DNA of 64,000 nt from Bordetella parapertussis (lineage in GTDB: Bacteria; Pseudomonadota; Gammaproteobacteria; Burkholderiales; Burkholderiaceae_B), in contig CAMDNZ010000003.1 of the NCBI GenBank assembly GCA_945903445.1, forward strand, positions 1 through 64,000, written 5' to 3'. Position 1 is the stretch's first letter, and each line of letters begins with the position of its first letter. A program made the translations under genes and the position numbers. This document shows positions 1-7,947 of the stretch, piece after piece. The notes under the pieces are model-generated. The model was given only the letters and a program-made list of their open reading frames with translations, had not been told where the DNA came from and searched no databases.

Positions 1-107
1 ATTGCCGTTGCTCGCCCAGTCGGTGAAGGTGGGGTTTCCAGTATTTCCAAGGCAGCGGGCAGAAACTCTCGTTCGTGCCTCGATCGGCGCTTCAGGCGGC
101 CCGTCAT
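1..107 (-). CDS. HlyD-family type I secretion adaptor, N-terminal fragment (cassette 1)
   Basis: Only the first 35 codons are inside the window; the gene continues past the left edge. Its ATG (107-105) shares one base with the TGA of the ABC exporter upstream, so the two are translationally coupled. The visible residues include EFLPAALEILETPPSP, nearly identical to the N-terminus of the complete HlyD at 7948-9420 (EFLPAALEILETPPSPTG). The N-terminal cytoplasmic tail is shorter here. By homology it is the membrane fusion protein that bridges the inner-membrane ABC exporter and the outer-membrane TolC channel. The identity of the family is clear from the paralogue; nothing can be said about the rest of the gene. 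Confidence 0.85.
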   Translation of the reverse strand, partial: MTGRLKRRSRHEREFLPAALEILETPPSPTGRATA

Positions 108-2296
108 CACGCACCCTCTCCGGACTGAATACGACACAATTTAGCGTAGCGTCCATTTTGTTCGATCAATTGCTCGCGAGTTCCATCCTCCACTAGCTGA
201 CCCGCCTCGATTGTGAGTATCCGGTCGGCATGCCTGACAGTCGATAAGCGGTGAGCGATGATTAACACGGTTCGTCCCGCACATATTTTTCGCATGTTCT
301 TCTGAATGATGCTTTCCGATTCGTAATCCAAGGCCGAGGTCGCTTCATCCAAAATCAGGATACGTGGATTGGTCACCAATGCCCGCGCGATGGCGATACG
401 CTGGCGCTGACCACCCGACAGATTCGCGCCGCGCTCTTCGATCAAAGTGTCGTAGCCGTCGGATAGCCCAGCGATGAAGTCATGCGCTCCGGCTTGGGTT
501 GCCGCCTCGGTGATTTGCTCCATCGGTATAGCTGGATCGGCAAGCGCAATGTTGTCGCGCACCGAACGGCTGAAAAGCAGATTTTCTTGTAGAACTACGC
601 CGATTTGCGTTCGCAGCCAGTGTGCGTCGATCATTGCCAGATCGTAACCATCGACACAGACACGGCCGGATTCCGGTATGTACATACGTTGCACCAGCTT
701 TGCCAAAGTGCTTTTTCCCGAACCTGATGCACCGACAATACCCACGGTTTGCCCGGCCTCGATTTTGAGGCTGAGCTGGCGCAGCACTTCGGGCTTATCT
801 GATCGATAGCGAAAGCTGACTTGTTCGAAAACGAGATCGCCCTTAATCGATCCTATCGTCGAGCGTCCGGGGTTGTATCCGGGTTCCGTCGGATTGTTTA
901 GAACGTCTCCAAGGCGTTCGATCGCAAGACGCGCCTGTTGAAAATCGTTCCATAGCTGCGACAGCCGTAATACCGGCGCAGTTACATAGCCCGCGAACAT
1001 GTTGAACGCAATGAGTTGACCGACCGTCATTTCATTGCCAATCACATATCGGGCACCAAAAAACAGGATGGCCGCGCTGCCTATTTTGGATACCAGTTGA
1101 ACGGACTGCCCGGCGATATTCCCCAAATTCGAAGCTCGAAAGCTCGATCTAACATAGGCAGCCAGCAGGTTTTCCCAGCGCGCTTGCGACTGCGCCTGGA
1201 CCGACAACGCCTTCAGCGTTTCTACACCGCAGACCGACTCGACCAAAAACGATTGACTTTCGGCGCCATGCCGAAACTTCCTGTCGATCCGTTTGCGCAG
1301 TATCGGAGTGACGATCAGCGCGATCACCACATAACATGGCAAGGTCAACAGCACTATTCCGGTGAGCTTCGGACTGTAGAACCACATCACCATCAGAAAG
1401 ATGACGGTGAACAACAAATCGATCACCAGCGTCAGTGCAGAGCTCGTGATGAACTCGCGTATCGTCTCCAGTTCGCGTATACGCGCCACCACTTCGCCGA
1501 CTCGGCGGGAGTGAAAGTAAGACACCGGCAGAGCAAGCAAATGCCTGAACAATTTCGAGCCGAGTTCGACATCGATTCGATTTGCGGTATGCGTGAAGGC
1601 ATAGGTCCTGAGGCAGCTCAATAGGACCTCGAAGAAAGCAATGGTCACCATGCCGAGCACGATGACGTTCAAAGTATTGAGGCTGTGATGAACCAATACC
1701 TTATCCATGACCACCTGAAAGAACAGTGGTGTGACCAGCATGAAGAGCTGCAAAAACAGGGATGCGACGAGCACCTCACCAAGAATTCGGCGATATTTGA
1801 GAAATGCGGGCAGGAACCAAGCGATATCGAACTTGCTACCAGCGCCCGCGAGCCGGGCGCGTTGCGTGACGAGAATCAGCGTACCGGTCCAAAGTGCGTG
1901 GAACTCCTCCAGTGCAATCACCTTGACTTGACCCGACATGGGGTTCTGCACAACCACCTTTTCTTCGGCGACCTTACCGATCAGGCTATAGTCACCGCCG
2001 TTCATTAACGCCAATGCCGGTAAAGGTGTTTTTGCCAGTCGTTCGATAGATGTCGTGACCGCGCGAGCTTTCAAATCGAGGCGGCGCAATAGCCGAATGA
2101 TCTGCTGCGGCTCGACAGCCGTGCCGATCAGCTCGCGCGACAGCGCTGCGCGATTAGTCGGCATTCGAAACGTGGCCAGCAGCAGCTCGATGGCCTTAAG
2201 CGCGGACGCCCGATTGAAGTCGCTCTGGTCGTCGCCGCCTTCGACGGTAGGCGCGCTCGGTCGCGCTGCCTCATCCGTTTTCATACTGCATTCCAT
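107..2296 (-). CDS. HlyB-type type I secretion ABC exporter (cassette 1)
   Basis: A 729-residue inner-membrane exporter that would power one-step secretion of a protein substrate. Residues about 25-150 form a C39-peptidase-like domain with no catalytic cysteine, as in HlyB, so it should dock rather than cleave substrate. Residues about 160-450 are the membrane domain. The nucleotide-binding domain carries Walker A (GASGSGKST, about 522-530), signature LSGGQ (626-630), Walker B ILILDE (about 646-651) and the H-loop in IAHRLSTV. It is very similar to the exporter at 9414-11579, for example DKVLVHHS and the whole ATPase core. It overlaps the upstream TolC-like gene; ATG at 2284 is an alternative start giving 725 residues. 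Its stop overlaps the start of the truncated hlyD. The substrate may be the protein at 4161-7784 or something outside the window. Confidence 0.95.
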   Translation of the reverse strand: MECSMKTDEAARPSAPTVEGGDDQSDFNRASALKAIELLLATFRMPTNRAALSRELIGTAVEPQQIIRLLRRLDLKARAVTTSIERLAKTPLPALALMNGGDYSLIGKVAEEKVVVQNPMSGQVKVIALEEFHALWTGTLILVTQRARLAGAGSKFDIAWFLPAFLKYRRILGEVLVASLFLQLFMLVTPLFFQVVMDKVLVHHSLNTLNVIVLGMVTIAFFEVLLSCLRTYAFTHTANRIDVELGSKLFRHLLALPVSYFHSRRVGEVVARIRELETIREFITSSALTLVIDLLFTVIFLMVMWFYSPKLTGIVLLTLPCYVVIALIVTPILRKRIDRKFRHGAESQSFLVESVCGVETLKALSVQAQSQARWENLLAAYVRSSFRASNLGNIAGQSVQLVSKIGSAAILFFGARYVIGNEMTVGQLIAFNMFAGYVTAPVLRLSQLWNDFQQARLAIERLGDVLNNPTEPGYNPGRSTIGSIKGDLVFEQVSFRYRSDKPEVLRQLSLKIEAGQTVGIVGASGSGKSTLAKLVQRMYIPESGRVCVDGYDLAMIDAHWLRTQIGVVLQENLLFSRSVRDNIALADPAIPMEQITEAATQAGAHDFIAGLSDGYDTLIEERGANLSGGQRQRIAIARALVTNPRILILDEATSALDYESESIIQKNMRKICAGRTVLIIAHRLSTVRHADRILTIEAGQLVEDGTREQLIEQNGRYAKLCRIQSGEGA

Positions 2297-3623
2297 CTAC
2301 CGTTTCGGTGCCGGCTGGACTCAGTGCATCCGATATGGTTTTTAGCGTGCCATCCTCCAGACGCCCTTGCTCGAATGCAAGCTGTAGCCGCGCTTCGAAG
2401 TAGGCATGATAAGCATTCGCCAACTGCCGTTTCGCATCCGAGAAGGAGTCCTCTGCTTTCAATATGTCCAGATTGCTACGAACCCCAAGCTCCTTTCCGT
2501 CTCGCGTTGCTGCGAGCTTGCTTTCAGCGGAACGGACTTGCCGGCGAGTCGCTCTGATCTGCTCTCCTCCCAATTCGACCGCCAGGATCTGGCGCCTGAT
2601 TGCGCTGTCGGCACTCAATCGCAGCGCCTGAGCTTTTTTTTTCAGACTAATCAGATTGTGCTCTGCTTCGCGTACTTGAGATTGGGTTGCGCCGCCCAAG
2701 TAGATGTCCCAATTCAAGGCCACGCCGAACGAGCTGCTGTGTCGTCGAGCGCTATAGTCAAACGTACCCTTCGATTCGTCGCGATAGTGTTGTTGGGCGT
2801 ACAGCTCTACAGTGGGTAGACGAAGACCTTTACGTTCGCGATATTCGGCTTGCGCGACCTCGATCTTCGTCAGTCCGTGCCGTAACGCTGCGTTGTTTTT
2901 GGGATGAACGCCTTGAGCGGTCAACTCCTTCAAAAGGCGGTCGTGATCCGGAGGCAAGGATAAAAAAGCGCCCGTTACTTGCGTTGCGTCAAGGCCAGTC
3001 AAGCGTTCGAACGTTCGTTCGGAGTTGCGCAGGGTGTGCAAAACGCCCAGATGCTCGGCCGCCGCTGCGTCATACGCCGCACCCGCCTCGCGTGCATCGA
3101 TCGAATCCGACAGGCCCAACGCGGCTTCGTCGCGAACTTTGGCCAGTTGCCAGTCCAGCGCCGCCAAACTGGTCTCGGTGGTTTTTAAGTTTTGGCGTGC
3201 GCCAAGCACATCGAGGTAGGCGTTGGCGGTTTCCAATACGATTTTTTGTCGGCTTAGCGAGAACGCTGCCGCGCCCTCTTCGGCAATCGCAATCCCACGC
3301 TCGTAGCGCGCATACCTTGGAACGTCAAAAACCGGCTGGCGCAGGCTCAGTGCGCCGTTCAACTCGGCCACTCTGCCATCGCTCCCGAATTGCATCGTCG
3401 AACGTCGTGGTCCGCTGGCGTACCGGGTATCGAGACTCACACGAGGCAAGAGTTGCGCTTGCCCTTGGATACGCTGCTCGTCGCTCGCCAGTCGCTCGGC
3501 CGCCGCCGCCAATTCCGGCGCGTAAACGCGTACGGCGTCTACAGCATCGACCAAGGTGTAAGCAGACACAGTCTGCAATAAAACAAGTGGCAGACATAGG
3601 GTGATGCAGCGAACGGCAACCAT
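2271..3623 (-). CDS. TolC-family outer-membrane channel of type I secretion (cassette 1)
   Basis: A 450-residue precursor with a Sec signal peptide (hydrophobic stretch about residues 4-21, cleavage near VSA-YT). The mature part shows the TolC layout of two repeats of long helices and short strands, with LRQPVFD near residue 95 and ELGVRSNLDILKAE near 380, both typical of the family. It is the first gene of the cassette and should form the outer-membrane exit duct for the ABC/HlyD pair that follows. It is clearly related to, but more diverged from, the TolC-like protein at 11579-12925. The leader upstream (3624-3760) is AT-rich and probably holds the cassette promoter. Confidence 0.92.
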   Translation of the reverse strand: MVAVRCITLCLPLVLLQTVSAYTLVDAVDAVRVYAPELAAAAERLASDEQRIQGQAQLLPRVSLDTRYASGPRRSTMQFGSDGRVAELNGALSLRQPVFDVPRYARYERGIAIAEEGAAAFSLSRQKIVLETANAYLDVLGARQNLKTTETSLAALDWQLAKVRDEAALGLSDSIDAREAGAAYDAAAAEHLGVLHTLRNSERTFERLTGLDATQVTGAFLSLPPDHDRLLKELTAQGVHPKNNAALRHGLTKIEVAQAEYRERKGLRLPTVELYAQQHYRDESKGTFDYSARRHSSSFGVALNWDIYLGGATQSQVREAEHNLISLKKKAQALRLSADSAIRRQILAVELGGEQIRATRRQVRSAESKLAATRDGKELGVRSNLDILKAEDSFSDAKRQLANAYHAYFEARLQLAFEQGRLEDGTLKTISDALSPAGTETVDGMQYENG

Positions 3624-4160
3624 GATGAAACCTAAACGATCAGCAGATTTGATGGGGTGCTTAGATTTCTTTTAAACAACTGCTCCCTGCTATTTATATC
3701 TATTCATTGCTTATTTGGATTACCTTGTTACGCTAATGTGTCTGTTTTTTTCTATTGGCGTCAGTCTTATCTAGGATAACTAGGCCACTAGCGCAATCGT
3801 CAACCATCGAGTGCACGAGACAATCTCGTGAATACGCGCAGCATTTACTCGACCGGTTTCGAAGCTCGACGATCAAGCGGGTAAACCCGCCCAACCTGAA
3901 TGTAACAGCCCGAGCTGTCGAACGATGATTTCCAGCAGCGCACATTTCATGGTGGCGGAACTCACGCCCCAAACGACCAGCACACTCGGTACATACGCGG
4001 TGTGCGCGAGAAGGAGTGCGCCGTTACTGACCACGGGTCATCTCCATACGTTGAAGCAGAAGGCACGAACCTCTAGACGGGGTTGGGGCTGTGGGTGTCC
4101 GGCGCCCACTGCCCCAACCGCCAGATCAAACCCCAGCTGAAAAGGTCGGAAACATCGACA
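3624..4160. other. Intergenic region between toxin-like gene and cassette 1
   Basis: About 540 bases without a credible gene. The part next to the TolC-like gene (3624-3760) is AT-rich and is the likely promoter/leader of cassette 1. The middle (about 3780-4070) has short open frames on both strands with no recognisable family. The end nearest the toxin-like gene has the large hairpin at 4081-4119. I see no transposase fragment. Confidence 0.6.
4081..4119. repeat. Strong imperfect inverted repeat downstream of the toxin-like gene
   Basis: Arms ggttggggctgtggg (4081-4095) and cccactgccccaacc (4105-4119) pair over 15 positions with one mismatch around a 9-base loop. It lies about 40 bases past the stop of the minus-strand gene at 4161-7784, so it could end or stabilise that transcript. 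No T-run follows on either strand, so a classical intrinsic terminator is not proven. Confidence 0.6.
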
Positions 4161-7100
4161 TCAATGCAGCGCGCTGGCCAGTATGGGCGGACTAAACGTA
4201 ATGGACGACTCTGTTGCGGCCATCACACTTGTCTCGTCGTCCAGATAAGCATTTAACGTCTGCACAAATAAGGTCGCCTCCACGTCGGCCTGAGCCGTGC
4301 GAGCATGACCGATGGCCAACTTACGCGCATCGCTACCGGCTAACACCAAGTCCTGAGTCGAATGCTCGTCCGATACCGAGGGGGTACTCAGCGTATGAGC
4401 CGCGCCGACACTTTCGCGATAATGCATCAGCGCGAACCGCTCTAGCGTGAGCATCGGATCGACATCATCCGTAAAAGCCTTCGCTTTTATCTCACTCTTG
4501 AAATTTGCGCCCTGGCTGTCTCGCATAGTTAGAATGTCGCCTTCAGTGTAAAACCACGGAACCAAGATATTCCTGGCTTTATTTCCTTTAGCAAAATTAA
4601 ATCGAATTGAATGCCCTTCGATGCGAAGGTTTTCCAGCTTTCCGAGTTCATTCCACGCAAAATAATTTGGCAATTGCCATACATACGGGGCCTCCCCGTT
4701 TTTAACATAGACGATATGATTTTTTTCTTTATTATAATAATATTCTATATCGCTTCCCTTCACGCCCGGAATTGCTTCGCCCCAAGCTAATTCTTCTAAA
4801 TTTTCTGGCACACTGCGGCTTAACAACTCATTGCCATCGTGGCGCAATACGGCAACAGCGCCTTTTTCTCGACTATAGTAAATCCGCTTACCACTTTTTT
4901 CGGACGCTTTGCTGAGTAACTCACCATATCCTTCCATGACCCGTTTGCTCGAGATATCGATCGACTTATCTGCAGACAAAGATCCACGATCGAGCATGTC
5001 CGCCAGATCTTTCGCAAATATATCTTTCCCACCAATCCGTATCTTTAGATTAGTGTGATCGATTCGTTCTTGGGAATAACCTTGGTCTATTCTGATACGA
5101 AGCCCGTCGGAAGCGACCAGCAAAAGATCGTCTCCAGCTGATATTGCTTTATACGAATGCACGTCGCCTGCGAGTAGTAGATTAAGTGGGCCCGTAGTGA
5201 AAATGTGTACTTCTTCGATCCATTGCGGGAAAAGCCAGCTTGAAGCGTTGAGCGTGTTTAGGTAAGGGTTCACTTCAGACATCGAGAAGTTGGTGACAAT
5301 CAATTTCCTACGTTTCCCCATGAGGGAAATCACAGCATCTGGAACGCGGACCTCATTGTTAAATCCGCTCTTAAAAAATATCGAAATAGAATCCCCCTCT
5401 TGATGGGAGTATTCGGCGTTCTCCATTACCAATGGCAACATATGTGCCCCGGATTTTGTTACCTTGAAGGTTGACAGATTATTTTTATCGTCTTTCAGAG
5501 CGATTGAATCTGCTCCGACGGAATCTATTTTTCCCCCGTAATTGAGAATTTGAAGTTCTCCGCCGTCTTTAAAAAATTGTATTTTGTTGGTTTCTTTATT
5601 GACTCCAGCGAGCAACGAAGTCTTGTCGTTCAAATTAACGGCGCCGAAATAGTCGACGCCTAGCAGATGGGCAGAAACCGGCACGATATCCGGAAATTTC
5701 AACCCGCTACGCGCAATCGATTCATTGAGTTTCGAAATTTCGGAAATGCTCAAGTTGTTATTAGTGGCAATAAGGTTTGCACTGAAACTTTGTTTTTCCC
5801 AATCGTATTTCAATAGCAGCGATAGGCCGGATGTCCCATGTATATCCAGCTGAAGCGATAAATTTTTCGGCGGCCTGCCAGAAAATGTGATCTCTTGGCC
5901 TCCTACGATCATCCGTTTATCGGATATGTCAACGTCTTTTAGAACGTTATGCTTCCATGCGCCGTTGCCATCGGCTTCAGATCTTTCTGAAGCCGATGCA
6001 GTAACGTCGATGATCCACGCCTCTTTGTCTGCCATACTTGGAGCGATAGTCAAGCTCGTATTCCAGGCACTGGTCACCAATGCATAGGTATTTCCGCCCC
6101 CGACAATGGTGTAACTTAGGTGCCTACGATAGTCATCGTTTTTAACAGAAGGAATATATATAGCTCGAGCGACATTGTCTAATTTTAATGTAAACGGCGT
6201 ATGCTTCCTACGCTCTTCGAAGTCGGCGACATGCCAGGAACCGAACATTGCGTACTTATTACGCACGAAATTGCCTTTGCCGTCCTTGCCATTGAAGTAT
6301 TCGACCAATCTATCAGCGGCGGGACCGTTGGCTTTCGCCATGCCCGGCGCACTCCTGGGTTGATATGAAATCTCTTTCGATACGCCGAAAGGCAAAAAAA
6401 TACTCGATGTTTTCAGCTTATCCGTATCGATCGAGATTTCTTTGTCGGCGCCATAAGCCTCGTAAAAATTCAGCCATTTCCCGGAGTATTTGGGACTTCG
6501 CCCCTGACCGGGATCATACGAATCATGAATTTTCACGTCACCATACCGCATGGTTTTATTGACCAGGTCGATTTCGCTTACCACTGCACGTTCATGCGCG
6601 TACAATACGCCCGATTCGATTTTTAAGCCAAGGTTAAGCACCCCTTCGCCAATCTCATTTAACCAGGCGAGTTCTTGATCAATTCTTTTTGCCTGATCAT
6701 TAAAAGCGCTGACAGCTATATTAATACCAACACCAGCAGCAGCCGATCCTAAAACACCGAGAACCGCACCAGCTGCTGCAGTGGTCGCGATCATAGATGT
6801 AATGGTAGCGGCAACTCCTATGCCTAATCCTGCCGACGCAGTTACCAGCTGCGTGATTGCGGTGCTTCTGTCTGTCGCAGTTTTTGCATCTTTTAGCGCA
6901 ATACTGGCGGTCACGGTGTGATAAATATCAAATGCCTTACTGAGTAAATCAAGACCAATGCCTCCTAGCTTCGCTACCGGGCCCCATGTCTTCGAGGTTT
7001 CGCTCAGGTGCTGCAGAATTGCAGAGGGCCCCGTCAATCTAAGTTGGGCAGCGGTCAGTATAGCGGAATCGGCATCTGCAATTCTTTTTTGCTCTTTCAG

Positions 7101-7784
7101 TAATCGTGTTAATTCGGCCTTTTCACTTGAAGACAATTGGCCCGCGTGAACATCTGTAATGTTTTTTATTGATTCAGAAATATTACCGAATATTAATTGT
7201 CGCTCGGATTTGCTATTGGCTCCATCCGAGGCCAGCAAGGTTTCCAAGACAATCGACGCGCTGACAGTATTCACAGCATCGCCCTCGGTGGTGCCGCTGA
7301 ACATAAATTTTCCCTGGTGCTCGCCACTTTGGACAACCTTAACGCCCTTGTCCAAGATGCCCGCGTACTGACCTACGCTGCGCTGCCATTCGCTTACGGC
7401 GCCGCTACCCGTATTCACCCAGCGGATGGTACCTGCGCCTGAGGTATCGCCATTTTTCTCGCCACCCGGCACAAAGGCTATTTCGTCGTGGCCCTGCTCG
7501 TTGGTACGAATCAGACCAGCGACATAAACTAAATTGGGCCTCGAGTCTTGCGATTTCGCCGCCTGTATGCCTGCTTCGATGGCGGCATTCTTGCGCATAT
7601 TCAACTGTTGAGCTTGCTTCATTTCGCTCAATATTTCTTCGTATGTAGCGGCTTGCTCGGCGGTCAGGGGAAATGGCTTGATCGCCTCGGCATTGGGCAA
7701 GTTCCCCGCCGAAACGGCATGACTGCCATGCGACGGTCGCAGATCGGTGCCATCTAATACGTTGTCAGATGAGATATTGGTCAT
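4161..7784 (-). CDS. Large T1SS-linked protein with TcdA/TcdB-like pore-forming (translocation) region
   Basis: A 1207-residue protein with no cysteine. Residues about 317-361 form a long hydrophobic, Ala/Gly-rich segment. The stretch after it resembles the delivery/pore region of clostridial TcdB: VVSEIDLVNKTMRYGDVKI (401-419), LSYTIVGGGNTYAL (556-569), WIIDV (590-594) and GGQEITFSG (628-636) match TcdB motifs recalled from the family (such as SEIDFNNNSI, GGTYALS, WIIDVD, HEINFSG). Residues 1-250 are of unknown function and could be cargo. I see no glycosyltransferase DXD region, cysteine protease, CROP repeats or RTX nonapeptides. There is no Sec signal; the last 60 residues, including TLFVQTLNAYLDDE, are a plausible C-terminal T1SS signal. 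It lies 163 bases after the HlyD of cassette 2 on the same strand. Stretches are strongly AT-rich (21 G/C in 60 at 4561-4620). Family call is firm; toxicity is inferred. Confidence 0.85.
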   Translation of the reverse strand: MTNISSDNVLDGTDLRPSHGSHAVSAGNLPNAEAIKPFPLTAEQAATYEEILSEMKQAQQLNMRKNAAIEAGIQAAKSQDSRPNLVYVAGLIRTNEQGHDEIAFVPGGEKNGDTSGAGTIRWVNTGSGAVSEWQRSVGQYAGILDKGVKVVQSGEHQGKFMFSGTTEGDAVNTVSASIVLETLLASDGANSKSERQLIFGNISESIKNITDVHAGQLSSSEKAELTRLLKEQKRIADADSAILTAAQLRLTGPSAILQHLSETSKTWGPVAKLGGIGLDLLSKAFDIYHTVTASIALKDAKTATDRSTAITQLVTASAGLGIGVAATITSMIATTAAAGAVLGVLGSAAAGVGINIAVSAFNDQAKRIDQELAWLNEIGEGVLNLGLKIESGVLYAHERAVVSEIDLVNKTMRYGDVKIHDSYDPGQGRSPKYSGKWLNFYEAYGADKEISIDTDKLKTSSIFLPFGVSKEISYQPRSAPGMAKANGPAADRLVEYFNGKDGKGNFVRNKYAMFGSWHVADFEERRKHTPFTLKLDNVARAIYIPSVKNDDYRRHLSYTIVGGGNTYALVTSAWNTSLTIAPSMADKEAWIIDVTASASERSEADGNGAWKHNVLKDVDISDKRMIVGGQEITFSGRPPKNLSLQLDIHGTSGLSLLLKYDWEKQSFSANLIATNNNLSISEISKLNESIARSGLKFPDIVPVSAHLLGVDYFGAVNLNDKTSLLAGVNKETNKIQFFKDGGELQILNYGGKIDSVGADSIALKDDKNNLSTFKVTKSGAHMLPLVMENAEYSHQEGDSISIFFKSGFNNEVRVPDAVISLMGKRRKLIVTNFSMSEVNPYLNTLNASSWLFPQWIEEVHIFTTGPLNLLLAGDVHSYKAISAGDDLLLVASDGLRIRIDQGYSQERIDHTNLKIRIGGKDIFAKDLADMLDRGSLSADKSIDISSKRVMEGYGELLSKASEKSGKRIYYSREKGAVAVLRHDGNELLSRSVPENLEELAWGEAIPGVKGSDIEYYYNKEKNHIVYVKNGEAPYVWQLPNYFAWNELGKLENLRIEGHSIRFNFAKGNKARNILVPWFYTEGDILTMRDSQGANFKSEIKAKAFTDDVDPMLTLERFALMHYRESVGAAHTLSTPSVSDEHSTQDLVLAGSDARKLAIGHARTAQADVEATLFVQTLNAYLDDETSVMAATESSITFSPPILASALH

Positions 7785-7899
7785 AGTCGTGTTGATCGCT
7801 TCAAAGGTCTAACGGTGATTTCGCACAGTTGCTAGCGCCGAGACTCGCTGGCACATTGGCTTACTACTACGGCTGATATTCGATTTTCGATTGATTCGA

Positions 7900-7912
7900 C
7901 TGTGGGTGTCCG
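7900..7912. repeat. 13-bp direct repeat flanking the toxin-like gene (copy 2; copy 1 at 4089-4101)
   Basis: The sequence ctgtgggtgtccg occurs here, between hlyD and the toxin-like gene, and again in the same orientation at 4089-4101, inside the hairpin beyond the other end of that gene. The two copies bracket the 1207-codon gene. Whether they are a recombination scar, a shared binding site or coincidence cannot be told from the sequence alone. Confidence 0.5.
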
Positions 7913-7947
7913 CCCTCCTGTTTAGAATGGTGCTGCGCGCCACCGCC

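Noticed and set aside
107..2296. Reading the ABC exporters as peptidase-containing bacteriocin exporters
   Set aside because: The C39-like domains of both exporters lack the catalytic cysteine, so HlyB-type is the better call.
3733..4140. Short open frames between cassette 1 and the toxin-like gene
   Set aside because: Neither strand gives a protein with recognisable motifs or a ribosome binding site, and no transposase fragment is visible.
4161..7784. Classifying the large protein as an RTX toxin
   Set aside because: No GGxGxDxxx calcium-binding repeats are present; the match is to the TcdA/TcdB pore region instead.
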